Assembly (NCBI GenBank): GCA_945643635.1
Contig: CALZFC010000303.1
Coordinates: 136,001-200,000, forward strand
Source: Allodiplogaster sudhausi
Taxonomy: Eukaryota > Nematoda > Chromadorea > Rhabditida > Diplogasteridae
Direction of reading: 5' to 3'
DNA: 64,000 nucleotides
The position numbers and the translations under genes were made by a program. Position 1 is the stretch's first letter. Each line of letters opens with the position of its first letter. Below the pieces are notes generated by a model. It had not been told where the DNA came from. It was given only the letters and a program-made list of their open reading frames with translations, and ran no database searches. This document shows, in pieces, positions 45,980-55,858 of the stretch.

Positions 45980-47622
45980 GCTGTCTTTCTTCTTGTGGTC
46001 ATCGTCGATCATTGGTAGTACAAAAGAAGAATTGCTCATGTTGTCTTCGCCCAACAATCCCCAGTGCAATCCTCTCAAATAGTTTCTTTTCCTGCAGACA
46101 AAAGATCGCGGGTGGACGACGACAAGAAACAACAATTGTACCAAAGACCTGTGGAAACTATTGGGTTGACGTCAAACATTTTGTGTTCAGTAACATAATA
46201 AATTTTTAAAATTAAAACAGCAATAAAATTAAGAAATAGAAAAACCAAATTCAAAAAAGTTCACGAGATCTCATCATAACAACAAAGACAAACAGAAGAT
46301 GAAATAAACAATATTGGTTACAGTTAGACAAAGTAATAATAAAACAGCTAGATAAATTAACTGAATTTTTTATACTGTCGGAAATGTATTAATTACGTTT
46401 ACATCTCCTTTGTAATGTGCAGGCCAAGACCGCTACGGTGTGATGACTCGCGTGTACTACAAGGACGCGCACGGCGCCGTCGTCGTCATGGACTGCACGC
46501 GAGAGAGGACGGTCGAGGGTGCCTTAAGGTACGTGCATTTACTATTTACAAATATGTTTATTTAGTCATTCTGAATTCACAAGAAAATAATAAATTATGA
46601 ATTTACAAGTACAATTACAAATTTTGAATTAACAAATATATTGCGAATAAAAATATTAAAGTTGCGAATTAACAATATATTTACACATTTGTTTCAAATT
46701 TCTTCGTCTCGTTATGCCTAAATGTCCATAGTTTATCACCATGATCATAACGAATAATCCCAAATTTGATTATCTTTCGTATCCTTTTGTTGTGGTAAAT
46801 AAGACATGTATTGGATCAGTAAAAAGTATATATAAATATTTTTAAATGAAATTATATTAGATGGAAGGCGGATCTTGAGCAGAAACTCACACTCGCAGAT
46901 GGCAGTCCGGTGCCGGCGGTTTTGATTGCGAACAAGGTTACATTATCAAGTCGTTGCTACGGCCGTTTGCTATATCTAATCTTGCAGTCACAAAACTATC
47001 TTATACAAAATAATTTAGAGTGAAAATCACAGACTTTATTGATTAATAAAAAATTATTTTTCGCCAACCATCTATTCCCATGCAGTGTGACCTGAAGAAC
47101 GAGCTGAGCGACGCGAGACTCGCCGAGCTGGAGAGAGGCAACGGCTTCGTCGCGGCCTTCCGCGCATCGGCCAAGGACAACGTCGGCATCGACGACGCAT
47201 TCGGACGACTCGTCGAGACGGTCTGGGATTTATGCTCTTTCTTTTTGTTCCATTTGTTCTAAGTTTATCGCATCTTTTTTCACCTTTTTTTATATCAAAA
47301 TTGCATTCATATAACTAACATTCAAGAATAGCACATGTTTTTTTATCAAATTTTTTTTATGAACTTACCTTAAGATAAAGTTTTTTTTAATTGACACTTC
47401 GTTTTCTCTCTTTCTCATTCCCTGTATCTCTCTCGCTCTCTCGCTATATCTCTTTCTCTCACTATCCGTCGCACTCTCTCTCTCTCTCTCGTTCAGATCA
47501 TGTCGACTGAAGAGTGTGGCCACTACGAACTTCCAGCATGCGCGCGAGGCGAATCGCTGAATCTCAGCGACGATCGTCCCACCTTGAGGAATCTGGCAAG
47601 CGGCGGGAATTATTGCTGTTAA
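18870..47622 (+). CDS. Rab32/Rab38-family small GTPase with a 27-kb intron
   Basis: Seven exons (18870-19035, 19166-19227, 19378-19456, 46423-46528, 46861-46936, 47086-47220, 47497-47622) join in phase to 249 residues. The N-terminus is an Ala/Pro/Ser-rich extension of about 45 residues. Then come [20 protein letters not shown] (P-loop, GKS), [17 protein letters not shown] (switch I), [20 protein letters not shown] (switch II), [10 protein letters not shown] (guanine binding) and RASAKD. The C-terminus GGNYCC is a two-cysteine geranylgeranylation site. [17 protein letters not shown]-like [32 protein letters not shown] and the CC end point to Rab32/38, the relatives of C. elegans GLO-1. This group directs cargo to lysosome-related organelles. 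The switch II motif is ISGQD rather than the common AGQE, but the catalytic Gln is kept. Intron 3 (19457-46422) contains an opposite-strand gene and a large inverted repeat. Confidence 0.9.
19268..19322 (+). repeat. (TA)n microsatellite in Rab intron 2
   Basis: About 20 TA units with interruptions, between exons 2 and 3 of the Rab gene. Confidence 0.9.
20794..27633 (-). CDS. Multi-pass membrane protein (about 12 segments), nested antisense in the Rab intron
   Basis: Start ATG is at 27633-27631 ([12 protein letters not shown], exon 27633-27598). Clear exons include 27371-27230, 27122-27010, 26847-26760, then pieces near 26594-26470, 26160-25995, 25788-25672, 25238-25125, 24870-24700, 23896-23810, 23712-23650, 23442-23385, 23290-23175, 23050-22972, 22785-22690, 22570-22500, 22440-22324, 22175-22047, 21553-21416, 21375-21200 and 20985-20794. 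Most exon joins I checked are in phase; the 25238 junction is unresolved. At least twelve hydrophobic segments alternate with short loops, such as [91 protein letters not shown] and [20 protein letters not shown]. The spacing suggests repeats of a four-segment unit. The tail is cytoplasm-like: a Gly/Pro-rich part, then [20 protein letters not shown], ending at TAA 20796-20794. I do not recognise the family. It lies wholly inside intron 3 of the Rab gene on the other strand. Confidence 0.75.
21120..21195 (+). repeat. (GA)n tract between the last two exons of the nested gene
   Basis: Nearly pure GA dinucleotide. In the gene's own orientation it is a CT-rich intron start right after the donor GTATGTCT. 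Confidence 0.85.
21550..21690 (+). repeat. (GA)n polypurine tract
   Basis: Interrupted GA repeats with GAAATGAAAGA variants. It lies in the intron just upstream, in gene direction, of the exon 21553-21416. Confidence 0.85.
22190..22262 (+). other. tRNA-like sequence with A and B boxes (degenerate)
   Basis: An internal-promoter pair typical of RNA polymerase III genes. The A box is TGGCCAAGTGGTTAAACGGC (22197-22216) and the B box GGTTCAATGCC (22240-22250), set inside a perfect T-arm (GGAGG...CCTCC). The acceptor stem does not pair (GGGGAGG against GAGGGGA), and the anticodon stem is not visible. I read it as a tRNA pseudogene or the head of a tRNA-derived SINE. It sits in an intron of the nested membrane-protein gene, on the opposite strand. 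Confidence 0.5.
30686..30846. repeat. Two diverged tandem copies of a unit of about 80 bp
   Basis: GGTCATATTCGACAAGTGGT...GGGAGGACC.CCTCAGGTAGGTC is followed by GGTCGCATTCGAAAGGGGGT...GGGACGACCTCTCAGGGAGG. The second copy runs into TGACCACAATGGG against TGATCACAAAGGG of the first. Confidence 0.5.
33890..34030 (+). repeat. (GA)n polypurine tract
   Basis: About 140 bases of GA dinucleotide with GGGA interruptions. Confidence 0.8.
35111..35240. repeat. Nested 130-bp palindromic unit inside the element (mirror at 40090-40219)
   Basis: The ends are AGGTTTTGCTAATTATCTCA...TTTTGCGAAC and, on the other strand, AGGTTAGCTAATTAATCGAC...TTTTGCGAAC. An inner pair is ATTTAACTGTT and AACAGTTAAAT. It looks like a small MITE inserted in the larger element before the latter was duplicated. 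Confidence 0.6.
35773..36078 (+). repeat. (GA)n tract inside the left element
   Basis: About 300 bases of GA repeat with GACAGA and GAAGGC interruptions, mirrored at 39252-39557. Arg/Glu-rich frames here are translations of the repeat. Confidence 0.9.
37797..40531 (-). mobile_element. Right, inverted copy of the same 2,735-bp element
   Basis: This is the exact mirror of 34799-37533 about position 37665: every feature at x on the left appears at 75330 minus x on the right, with no length difference even across the GA tracts. The flanking dinucleotide is TG on both sides (CCCTG|CACACAAG and CTTGTGTG|TGCC), so it appears to have its own target duplication, separate from the TA of the left copy. 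Confidence 0.8.
39940..40012 (+). other. tRNA-like A/B-box sequence inside the element (mirror at 35318-35390)
   Basis: TGGCCTGGTGGTTAACG (A-box-like, from 39947) is followed about 40 bases later by GGTTCGGGTTC (B-box-like). No cloverleaf can be completed. This suggests a tRNA-derived SINE head captured by the element. Confidence 0.35.
43194..43216 (+). repeat. Poly-G homopolymer
   Basis: An uninterrupted run of about 23 G, preceded by CCCCCTC. Its length may be unreliable in the assembly. Confidence 0.85.
45365..45410 (+). repeat. (CT)n tract
   Basis: Pure CT dinucleotide at the end of a longer pyrimidine-rich stretch. A second one lies at 45930-45975. Confidence 0.85.
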
Positions 47623-48208
47623 TTTATCTCTCATTCTACATTTGTTTTCCTCTGTCAAACTCATCTCTCTCTCTCTCCCTACTTTATACCTTTATTCTGT
47701 CTTTTTCTCGCATTCACTCTTCTCATTTGCTCAATTTCTCGTTAACAATCCACGGGAATGCCAGTATTAATTGCAAATAGACGCGAACAAATCCATGATT
47801 GAATTGTTCTTTATGTATTTGACAAATTAAAAGTCATGCTCACTCTGATGCGTGTAATTATATGTTATAGTTGGTGATTGATCGACGATTCATAAATAAA
47901 ACCTTTTGAGAGATATCTGATAATTTTTATTTCACACAACATCTTTCATTTCTATGCACTCTAAAGTGTAAATAGATTCTGAAGTGCACACATTCAGGAA
48001 GGAAGATGATGTGGACCCGAATAGTCAACAATGTTATGACTTCCTTCACTGTGCGCATGCTTTGTTGTTCCACTGCACAGGGTTGAATGAACTGTGTATT
48101 TGCACCCCACATGTATGTATGTACATAGTTTGCTCACTTTCACTCCTCTCTCTCTATCTCTCTTTCTCTCTTTCGCTCTCTCTCTTTCTCTATGTCTCTC
48201 TCTTTCTT

Positions 48209-48246
<38 letters not shown>

Positions 48247-49063
48247 CTGTTTACTCTTCCCACCTTGTCCACTTCTCTGGCGTCATATTTGTAAACTTGC
48301 GAACGCTAGACACGATGTACAAAAGGAGCGGCAGATAGGTAATGTTACCAATTTGGAGAGAACGAGACATCATGGGCTAGTATAGAAAACAGAGAGAAAT
48401 GAAGAAGAGAGAGAATAGTAGGAGAGAGAGAGAGAGAGAGAGTAGGAGAGACAGAGACAAGAGAGAAGAGAAAAGAGTTCAAAGAGTGAGAGAGTTTAAA
48501 CACGAACTGAATACCAGAGTGGTCAACAAACAGGAATATCATGCAAATGAGTCAGTGTTCACTGTGATAGAAAGAGGCCATTGTCGAGGTTTGTGCCTCG
48601 TCTGAAGTGAATTGAAGTAGTCAGTCGGGATGGATGAGATCAATGGTCAAAGTATACCTTGAGAAATCGTTCAGTGGCCGCCTCAGGAGACGTGGAATGA
48701 GTGGAGATTTGAAGGAGAAGAAGACAAACATGGACGCATTCTCGAAGTGCTTTAGGCTGCCCTCCTACATAACAATTGCATATCGGGAAAGAGAGAGAGA
48801 ATGAGAAAGAGAGAGAAAGAGCGAGAGACAATAAGGGAGAATGTGCCGAACTGGAGGTGTGAACCAGCTCTCGGGCAGAGTAACCGGTTGCATACTTCTC
48901 CTGCTAACCATAGAAGATCTCGTGCTACCTTAGAACATTTGTATTAAAGGAATATTGTAGACTTGAAGTTATCATGACATTGATTTCTTTACATAGTGTT
49001 TTGTGTCCTATCGCCTCCATATCGCTTCTTTATGCATTTATGCTTTTCAGAGACAACCACGGT
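47623..49063. other. Spacer between the Rab gene and the cysteine-rich gene
   Basis: Possible Rab polyadenylation signal AATAAA near 47895. CT tract at 48150-48245 and GA tracts at 48420-48460 and 48790-48830. No exon seen. Confidence 0.45.
49050..49063 (+). promoter_or_regulatory. Possible trans-splice acceptor just before the start codon
   Basis: ATGCTTTTCAG ends at 49050, with no coding sequence visible upstream; the start codon ATG follows at 49064. This is the arrangement seen where a nematode spliced leader is added. Confidence 0.4.
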
Positions 49064-50481
49064 ATGGATAAATCTATTCTCGCATGCCGAACACTGCAGA
49101 TAGTCGTCATGTTCGCGGTGAAGGTGTGCTCTTTCACTGGTGTATAAAAATAATACGTTTTTGATGCATTTATCAACCTGTTTGTATATTTTAGTCACGA
49201 TGTGAGTCTTAACATGATTTCAGCAGAAAAATACTTAAGAAACTTCGGCGGAGCGTGTCTTAGAGAATGCAAGCTAATAAAGAGCGAAGTTAATGGTTTT
49301 ATTACCATAAAATACTGTAGGACTTAAAAATTGTGCATTCGGCAGGCGTTCAGCCAGCAGTACTGTGGAGAGCAGCTGCAGCGATGCGGTGCAACGGCCG
49401 AAGGATTCGAGCAACAACTGCTCGAGATTAAGACCGCCGCTTTCACGGCTTGTGCCAGGAGGCAGACGTAAGAACTGTTAAAGATTTTTCAGGTTTCATG
49501 TTTTTTTTAAAATATTTTTTATAAGTTTTGGTGCTATGCATTTTCTTCATTCTCAACAGAAGCTCCCAAACAAAATATAAAACTGAATGGAACTTTAACC
49601 AAAAATAAAGTTTTTCGATGCCACGACGAGCGGCGAGCATTCGATTCGTGCTTCCTCGAATCGCTGCGAGTCGCCAACGACGTCGGCAACGGCTTGCGAC
49701 GTTTTTTTCATATTGCAATTTAACACTTCTTTTTAAATATTTAATTCCCACTCATTCAATGTTTTTCTCAATAAAATAAAATAAAACAGCTATATTTCAG
49801 ATGATTCTCGAGACAATGACTTGCCCGCTTCGTTCTCTGAGAGATTCGCCGATACGATTGAGGTTACTAACTAAGCGAACAGCAAACTGCATCATTTCAG
49901 TAAACAATAACTCTCCTAAACACTTTCATGTGCAGTATAAAGCCACGTGTCAACAACAATATTGAAGCTCCAAGCCCATTTGATTTAGGTATTTACATAT
50001 TGATTCAATAAAACTATTCCCAGTCATATCGACTTGCTCTGGATGAATGCTACGCATCGCCATTGAGTCCATTTGCCTCTTCCATGAATACGCCCTTCAA
50101 CTTTGCTACCTTCTTCCTGGATGGTAGGTGATTTCTCGAGCGAACTTACAATTAGAATACGTTGTTTTTTGCACAAATAACACTCAACATATTCATACTT
50201 TACATAGCATATTTTCTTAATTAGTTGATATACCTAATTAAAATAATTTAACTTACCAGAAGACGCTGTGCTCGCTCGCGCAATCTACGCTGGAGACACG
50301 GTGAATCGACTGTGGGGACTCGAGGAGACAAGGACGAGCAACGTCGCTTTTCCGGCCGCGGACCGATTACTCGATGTCGAAAGTGTCTGCCCGAATCAGG
50401 TAGATCAGAACGTAAAGGAGAGCTTGAGGTGAAGGGAGAGAGAGCTTGATTTTGAGAGACACGCGAAGTGTGCAAGTAGAG

Positions 50482-50530
<49 letters not shown>

Positions 50531-50556
50531 ATGCATGAGAGAACGAGAGTGAGAGA

Positions 50557-50590
<34 letters not shown>

Positions 50591-52180
50591 GGGAGATTAA
50601 TTCTAATTGTAAGGAAAAGATTCTGATTATAATTGTTGAACAGATAGTGATGACCCGCGTGTTCGGCAACGGCATCAGTCGACTTTTGAACTCGCCTGAC
50701 CCACGCATGTTAGCTCAGATTTTAATATATCATCATTAATGTTACATTAAAATTTCTCACTTTTATAGTAGATTTGTAAATTTAAAATAAATATATGTAA
50801 ATATATATTTTAAAAAAAACTATTAACAGCAATAACCTGACGACATCATGCCTTCTCGACGACTCTGAAATTGCCTGCATCCGGGGCTTCATCGCGCACA
50901 ACGCAGCCTTCCGTCGCGTGACGCGCGAGCGAGATGCCACTCTTCGAACTTGCTTCCAGAGGTGGGATTGTGGGGTCTCTCAAAGTATTGATTGATTGGT
51001 AGACATCGATTGCAAGTGTATATTTAGTATAGGTTCTCTCGTCTTCTTAACTACTACTTGTTTATCCTCACCTCCTTCTCATTCTCAGCGTGCGCGCCTC
51101 CTGCCAGCCGGCGTCGCTGGAACGTCTCCGCTCGTGCGTGTGCGCCGCATGCGACGCGCTCGCGACACGCGTCGCGGTCGACCTCGCAAAGTGCGTCGGC
51201 GACTCGGCCACCGCGCACTCGTACACCGTGCGATTGCAAGGAAACTGTCAGACTTATCTTTCTATATATCATAGTGGAGATGATTCTAGTATTAAAAGAA
51301 CCATAAACTCGCGCTTGAATTCGCACCTTTTGGCTGAAACTGGTGCGAGAGTGCATGTGATTTAGAGAGGCGCGTATATTGTGGTTATGAAAATTTAAAT
51401 AGACTACGGTTGAGTTTCTTAGTTGTTCTGTTGTTAGGAATTTTAATTCTAAAATGGAAAAAAAAGTTTTAGCACCCCGCTCCTTCTGACTGCGTTCCTC
51501 TCAGACGCTGCCAACGAGCCGCGACGTGCTCCGCCGACGAACGCCGCGTTCTCTCCGTCTTCCTCCGCCTTCCCCGCTCATTCTCTGGCTCCTCTTCCTC
51601 CGCTCTCTCCATCCTCTTCCAGCTTCTACAATGGCTACGGCAATAAGCTTACAGCAACATCGCAGAACACGTTCGGTGGCGACAACAGAATTATTCAGGG
51701 TTTGTGTATTATTCTTCCACTCGTGCCCCTTCCTTTCACTCAATCCATCTCCTCTCTCTTAATCTAACTCTCGTTCCCTCAGGCGAAATGAGGAATGGCC
51801 GTTGTTTGTGTTCGTGCTCGCTGACGACTTCGCCTCCGGCCTCTTCTCTGGCGCACGGCTACTCGGACTACGCACCAACGCTTTTCGGCTCCAACAATCG
51901 CTACCCGACGAATCGTTATGAGAGTGTAAGCTTTGCTATATTTGTATGCATATGGAAGAAGAGCTTAGAAGAGTAGGTTATATCTTTAAAAAATTTTTAA
52001 AAGGAGCTGAAAAAATTAAATCTAAATGTCTATCTCAGAGGAAATAAGGCATGATTGAAGTTCGTGCCCTTTCAGCCCCTCCCGTCTCGTTTCACGTATC
52101 CCTCCGATCTTCGTCGACTTCTCTTCCGTGACGGCAATCGACAGGCGGACAGTGTCGTGAGGGAAGGAGGCGACAACTGA
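49064..52180 (+). CDS. Uncharacterised cysteine-rich, probably secreted protein
   Basis: The first exon (49064-49123) begins MDKSILACRTLQIVVMFAVK, a plausible signal peptide. The second (49346-49467) begins AFSQQYCGEQLQRCGATAEG and contains FTACARR. Further exon-like blocks have good splice signals. One near 49618-49700 contains CHDERRAFDSCFLESLRVA. Others lie near 49800, 49937, 50025-50125, 50261-50398, 50644-50720, 50831-50960 (TTSCLLDDSEIACIRGF) and 51090-51228 (SCQPASLERLRSCVCAACDA). Two more at about 51506-51700 and 51783-51925 are Ser/Pro/Tyr/Asn-rich, and the last near 52076-52180 ends VVREGGDN. Some middle exon phases do not join as I drew them, so the model is provisional. Paired cysteines and the signal-like start suggest an extracellular role. 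The stop is TGA 52178-52180, but GTC|GTGAGG at 52155 could be a donor to exons inside the next element. Confidence 0.65.
50483..50590 (+). repeat. (GA)n tract in an intron of the cysteine-rich gene
   Basis: GA dinucleotide with short interruptions, between the exons ending about 50398 and starting about 50644. Confidence 0.85.
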
Positions 52181-53457
52181 CGATTTGGTCATAGCGTTTA
52201 GTTACTAATTTAGAAAACTGCTTACATGTTCTCTCTTTATAAATAATAGTATGCATTACACTAATAATTACGTTGGCTTGAATAGATTGTCAATTCAATA
52301 TATTGGTTGAGAATCTGTGTGCACACACTATTTGTATAAACATACATATCAAATCATTTGCTAATTCTTGTTTCATTACATCATAAGAACTTAAGCTACC
52401 GAACAACACATAGTAGTTTCAATTCTCTTCCTTGCAATTAGATTGCCGATGAGTCAACTCCCAAAAGTACCCATAAGGGTACTTTTGGGAGTTCCAATTT
52501 GCTTTTGAGCGTAGTGTTGAGCAAATTTGCAAAGTTTGCATATTTTATCACCTAATACGGAGGGTAAAAATCGCTCGCAGTCGGTAGGTTGAAATAGTCA
52601 AATCTCGAGTCGTTGCTAATTGTCAATGAAATGAATTGCTTGCTGCCCAAGCAAAGAGTGTGCCGCCATCCATTAACGATTTGAGAAGGCACAAAGTAGT
52701 AAGTTTTCACTGCGCAAATGGCCATTTCATCTTGTGTGGCATAAACTATAATACATTTGGTATCAAAGGTATAAATGGTCTTTCCCAGGGTAGTAATTAT
52801 TAGAGAGGATGCATTTGGATGCCTCCGATCCCTCCTTCGTACCAAGATCCTGGGCGGGACTATATGTATGTATGTACATAGCAAGTGCGTGTGTGTAAAC
52901 CATATTACGTCTCAATAGATCGGCTCTCATCTCTCTTACGTTAAATTCGAACAGGTTTATGACAGGTTTTCCCTTTCTTTTCTCAGCAGCATCATTCGCT
53001 AAACAAACCTCATTCTCCTTCTCCTCGCTACTCACCTTACGATGAGTCTTTGAAATCTTTCCTCTGTTCATGAAATGGAAGCATGCCAAGCAGCTGCTGC
53101 TTTTGTGATTTTTTCGCGTCACTTCATGTATTCTCGATCGTTTTATAATTTTGTATTACAATTTAAAATACGTTATGTCATTAAAGACCTAAGTTTTAGA
53201 TCATATGGTTATAAAATATTGAGATTGTTTAATTTTCGGAATCAAGAAATGTCGCTAACGATAAGGGTTACCGGTTCACTCTCGCTCTTCTTCTCCTTAG
53301 TTGCTCTCTCCGAGCAAGACAACACACTCTACTATTTTTTAGCCGGAGCCCGTCGGAAGCGACCTGTCAGACAATGTTGTATCATTTTTTTAGTAATCAA
53401 TAAAATTGTTGACACTCTTCGTTTTTGCACGTGCTTTCCTCTCCAGTTCGCCGATAT
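52181..53457. other. Spacer before the fold-back element
   Basis: This contains the hairpin at 52456-52493. A 110-codon minus-strand frame (52552-52884, including AICAVKTYYFVPSQIVNGWR) has protein-like composition but no recognised family or clear splice context. Nothing else supported. Confidence 0.4.
52456..52493. repeat. Perfect 17-bp inverted repeat with 4-base loop
   Basis: AACTCCCAAAAGTACCC and its exact reverse complement around ATAA. Confidence 0.9.
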
Positions 53458-53764
53458 ACATATATGACGATGCCAACTAAAAAAAACGGTCGTTTTTGCG
53501 TTTTCGAGAGATTTGTGACATGTGTGGGTGTATTAAACTGCATATTTTTTTGAGCATCTTTATTCACGTACAAAAGTGTGCAAAAAAATTTGCACATAAA
53601 AATACATGTACTAACATGCGCATAAATTATTTTGGAAAATGAGCATGAAAGTACGCGTATAAATGTGTACAGTAATCAGACTAAAAAATGAGCAGAAAAG
53701 TACATGAACTAAATTGCTCAAAATTCATCATAAAAATGAGCACGAATATACGCGTACAATATGG

Positions 53765-53925
53765 TGCAAAAAAATGTGCGCAAGAAAATACGCGTACAAA
53801 AGTGCCAAAAATTTTTGCGCAAGAAAATACGCGTACAAAAGTGCTAAAAATTTTTGCGCAAGAAAATACGCGTACAAAAGTGCTAAAAAATTTTGGGCAA
53901 GAAAATACGCGTACAAAAGTTTTTT
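53765..53925 (+). repeat. Tandem 39-40-bp repeats in the left arm
   Basis: Four copies of GCAAGAAAATACGCGTACAA plus AAGTGCTAAAAATTTTTGC differ by one or two bases. Related, inverted copies lie at about 54600-54760. Confidence 0.85.
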
Positions 53926-54043
53926 TTTTTACCACGATAACTTCTTACGATTATCTTTCTTGTTTCACAAATGTTAAATCACATCAAGTTTTGTTATGAA
54001 ATGCCATTCCATTAAAAAAATGTTGTAATTGGTTGATGTTTAG

Positions 54044-54452
54044 ATCGAAGAAGAGTCGAATGGTTGCTACGAGGATGCTTGCCCCATTCATGTGCGCCAA
54101 GAGACTGTGATTCTTACGAACGCAAACACATTGTAAAGGTATTATTTTCATTTTGAATTTGAAGTTAGACTTTTTTCTTGCGCATCCATCGATGCTTATA
54201 ATTAGTCTTTTTATTTTCCGTACTTTGCGCGGAATAGGTGAAATCTGGGTGGGAAATGTTTCCGAGAATGCTCAAAATAGGGTGAGGGGGTTGCGTAACT
54301 TTTTAAAACCGGAGCAGGTTGTAGTGGTCTCCTCTGATGACGGCTTTCGAGTCCGCCTGTTCGACCTCCTCAACGCGTGCATCTATTCGAGTTACAACTC
54401 CTCGTCACTCTCGGCGCCATGCCTGCACCGCCCAGGACTGATCCACGATTTT
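54044..54452 (+). CDS. Exon-like fragments inside the fold-back element
   Basis: An acceptor (GATGTTTAG) ends at 54043. The next 95 bases read IEEESNGCYEDACPIHVRQE and reach TAA near 54134 in one frame; a second frame stays open to AAG|GTATTA. After another acceptor (GGAGCAG, 54315) comes a GC-rich stretch reading VVVVSSDDGFRVRLFDLLNA and CIYSSYNSSSLSAPCLHRPG. No clear donor follows. They could be final exons of the cysteine-rich gene, or gene pieces carried by the element. Confidence 0.35.
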
Positions 54453-55187
54453 TTTTTCTGTTTTTATTCCTGTCTCTTTCATTTTATTTTCGATGTATAT
54501 TTTTTGACGACATTTTTCATTCTATCTCCTTAAGAATTTGCATCTTGGTTTTTTTCCCCTAAAACATTTTAGCCATTTCATATGCGTCAATTTTTGTCCA
54601 AAAATTTTGAGCACTTTTGTACACGTATTTTCTTGTGCGAAATTTTGAGCACTTTTGTGCGCGTATTTTCTTGCGCAAAAATTTTGAGCACTTTTGTACG
54701 CGTATTTTCTTGCGCAAACATTTTGAGCACTTTTGTACGCGTACTTTCTGGCCTAGATTTTCTGCACACTTTTGTACGCGTATATTTGTGCTCACTTTCT
54801 TCTATGGTTTTATGAGCACTTTAGTACATGTACTTTTCTGCTCATTTTTCACACCGTTTTATGAGCACATTTGTACGCGTATATTTTTGCTCACTTTTAA
54901 AAATGATTTTGAGCAGTTTAATACATGTACATTTGTGCTCATTTTTCAGCCCGATTTCTGCACACTTTTGTACGTGAATAAAGATGCTCAAAAAAATAAG
55001 CAGTTTAGTACACCCACACATGTCACAAATCTCTCGAAAACGCAAAAACGACCGTTTTTTTAGTTGGCATCGTCATATATGTATGTACACATGTAGATAA
55101 GTACGCATGTACATATGTATGCATTCCAACGTAAGATGAAATAAGATAATTTATTCATTGTTTAAATAAATGTTAAAAATTTATGCA

Positions 55188-55360
55188 GAATGCGTGCCGA
55201 CGTGAAAGCGCCCGTGTATCCGGAAACGGTTCTTGGAAAGCTGGAACTTGAAGAAAATCCTCCATCAACGACTTCAACCTTGAAAACTAATTGTAAGTGG
55301 ACATCCTTGGAGGATTCCTTAGAGGAGATGAAGGAGAAAGCCAAATTCCAGCAATAACTT
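55188..55360 (+). CDS. Terminal exon of an unidentified plus-strand gene
   Basis: Following TTATGCAG (ending 55187), a frame reads MRADVKAPVYPETVLGKLEL, EENPPSTTSTLKTNCKW and LEDSLEEMKEKAKFQQ, then TAA. AATAAA lies near 55471. Earlier exons are unclear: they may be the fragments inside the fold-back element, whose right arm would then sit in the intron. Confidence 0.45.
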
Positions 55361-55858
55361 CTGGATTTGATGTCATTAACCAAAGAAATTTGATTGTTGC
55401 AAACCGTTAAATGTATTTCTTCTTAAAGAAATACGAATCATAAATGTCTATAATTATGAATGACATTGCAATAAAGAAAGAGATAATAGTTAAGAAAGTG
55501 AGGACTTGATAGTGTAATTGATTGGAAACAGTTAAACGACATCTCAAATATTCGTGTCGGAATACGCTTTTCCAGCACCTGTCCATTTAGAACATCCAAT
55601 ATGATTCAATAAAACATTTTCTTGTTCTTCGTCGACCACCTACATGCCTTTATGTAGCATGACGCTGTGGACTAAAAGAGGAGTCAAGAGCTTGAATTGA
55701 ACATTTCTTCAATATACTTCTTTTCCTGTGTCAAATATTTTATTAAAATTGCGTGCTTCTTACGGTCGTTTTCGATTATGCATGGATTCTAGCAACTTTA
55801 TCTTCCTGATTACAAGATGATCTTAATTGATTGTGTCAAATTCTCCACTCCCTGGTTC
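55361..55858. other. Spacer, nothing recognised
   Basis: AT-rich sequence between two convergent genes. AATAAA-type motifs are present for both directions. Confidence 0.4.

Larger units (their letters stand above)
40532..46422. other. Remainder of Rab intron 3, no gene supported
   Basis: GA tracts occur at 42380-42700 and 43885-43935, CT tracts at 45230-45410 and 45840-45990. A basic minus-strand frame at 41230-41100 ([20 protein letters not shown]) is G/C-richer than its surroundings but has no clear start or partner exons. The stretch also contains the poly-G run (separate entry). Confidence 0.45.
53458..55082. mobile_element. Long-TIR fold-back element with ACGCGT sub-repeats
   Basis: Both ends read ACATATATGACGATGCCAAC inward, and similarity continues for more than 130 bp (CGGTCGTTTTTGCGTTTTCG, TTTGTGACATGTGTGGGTGT, GAGCATCTTTATTCACGTAC). 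Beyond that, both arms are built from related units of about 40 bp such as AAAATACGCGTACAAAAGTG and TTTTTGCGCAAG. In the left arm (to about 53930) at least four near-identical units stand in tandem; the right arm (about 54555-55082) has more units, more diverged. No transposase frame is visible. The core (53936-54550) contains exon-like sequence. I do not know a superfamily with exactly these ends. Confidence 0.8.

Noticed and set aside
53728..53935. Tandem-repeat proteins (KYAYKSAKNFCAR-type and complements)
   Set aside because: Every frame of the 39-40-bp unit stays open on both strands; this is repeat DNA of the fold-back arm, not a gene.
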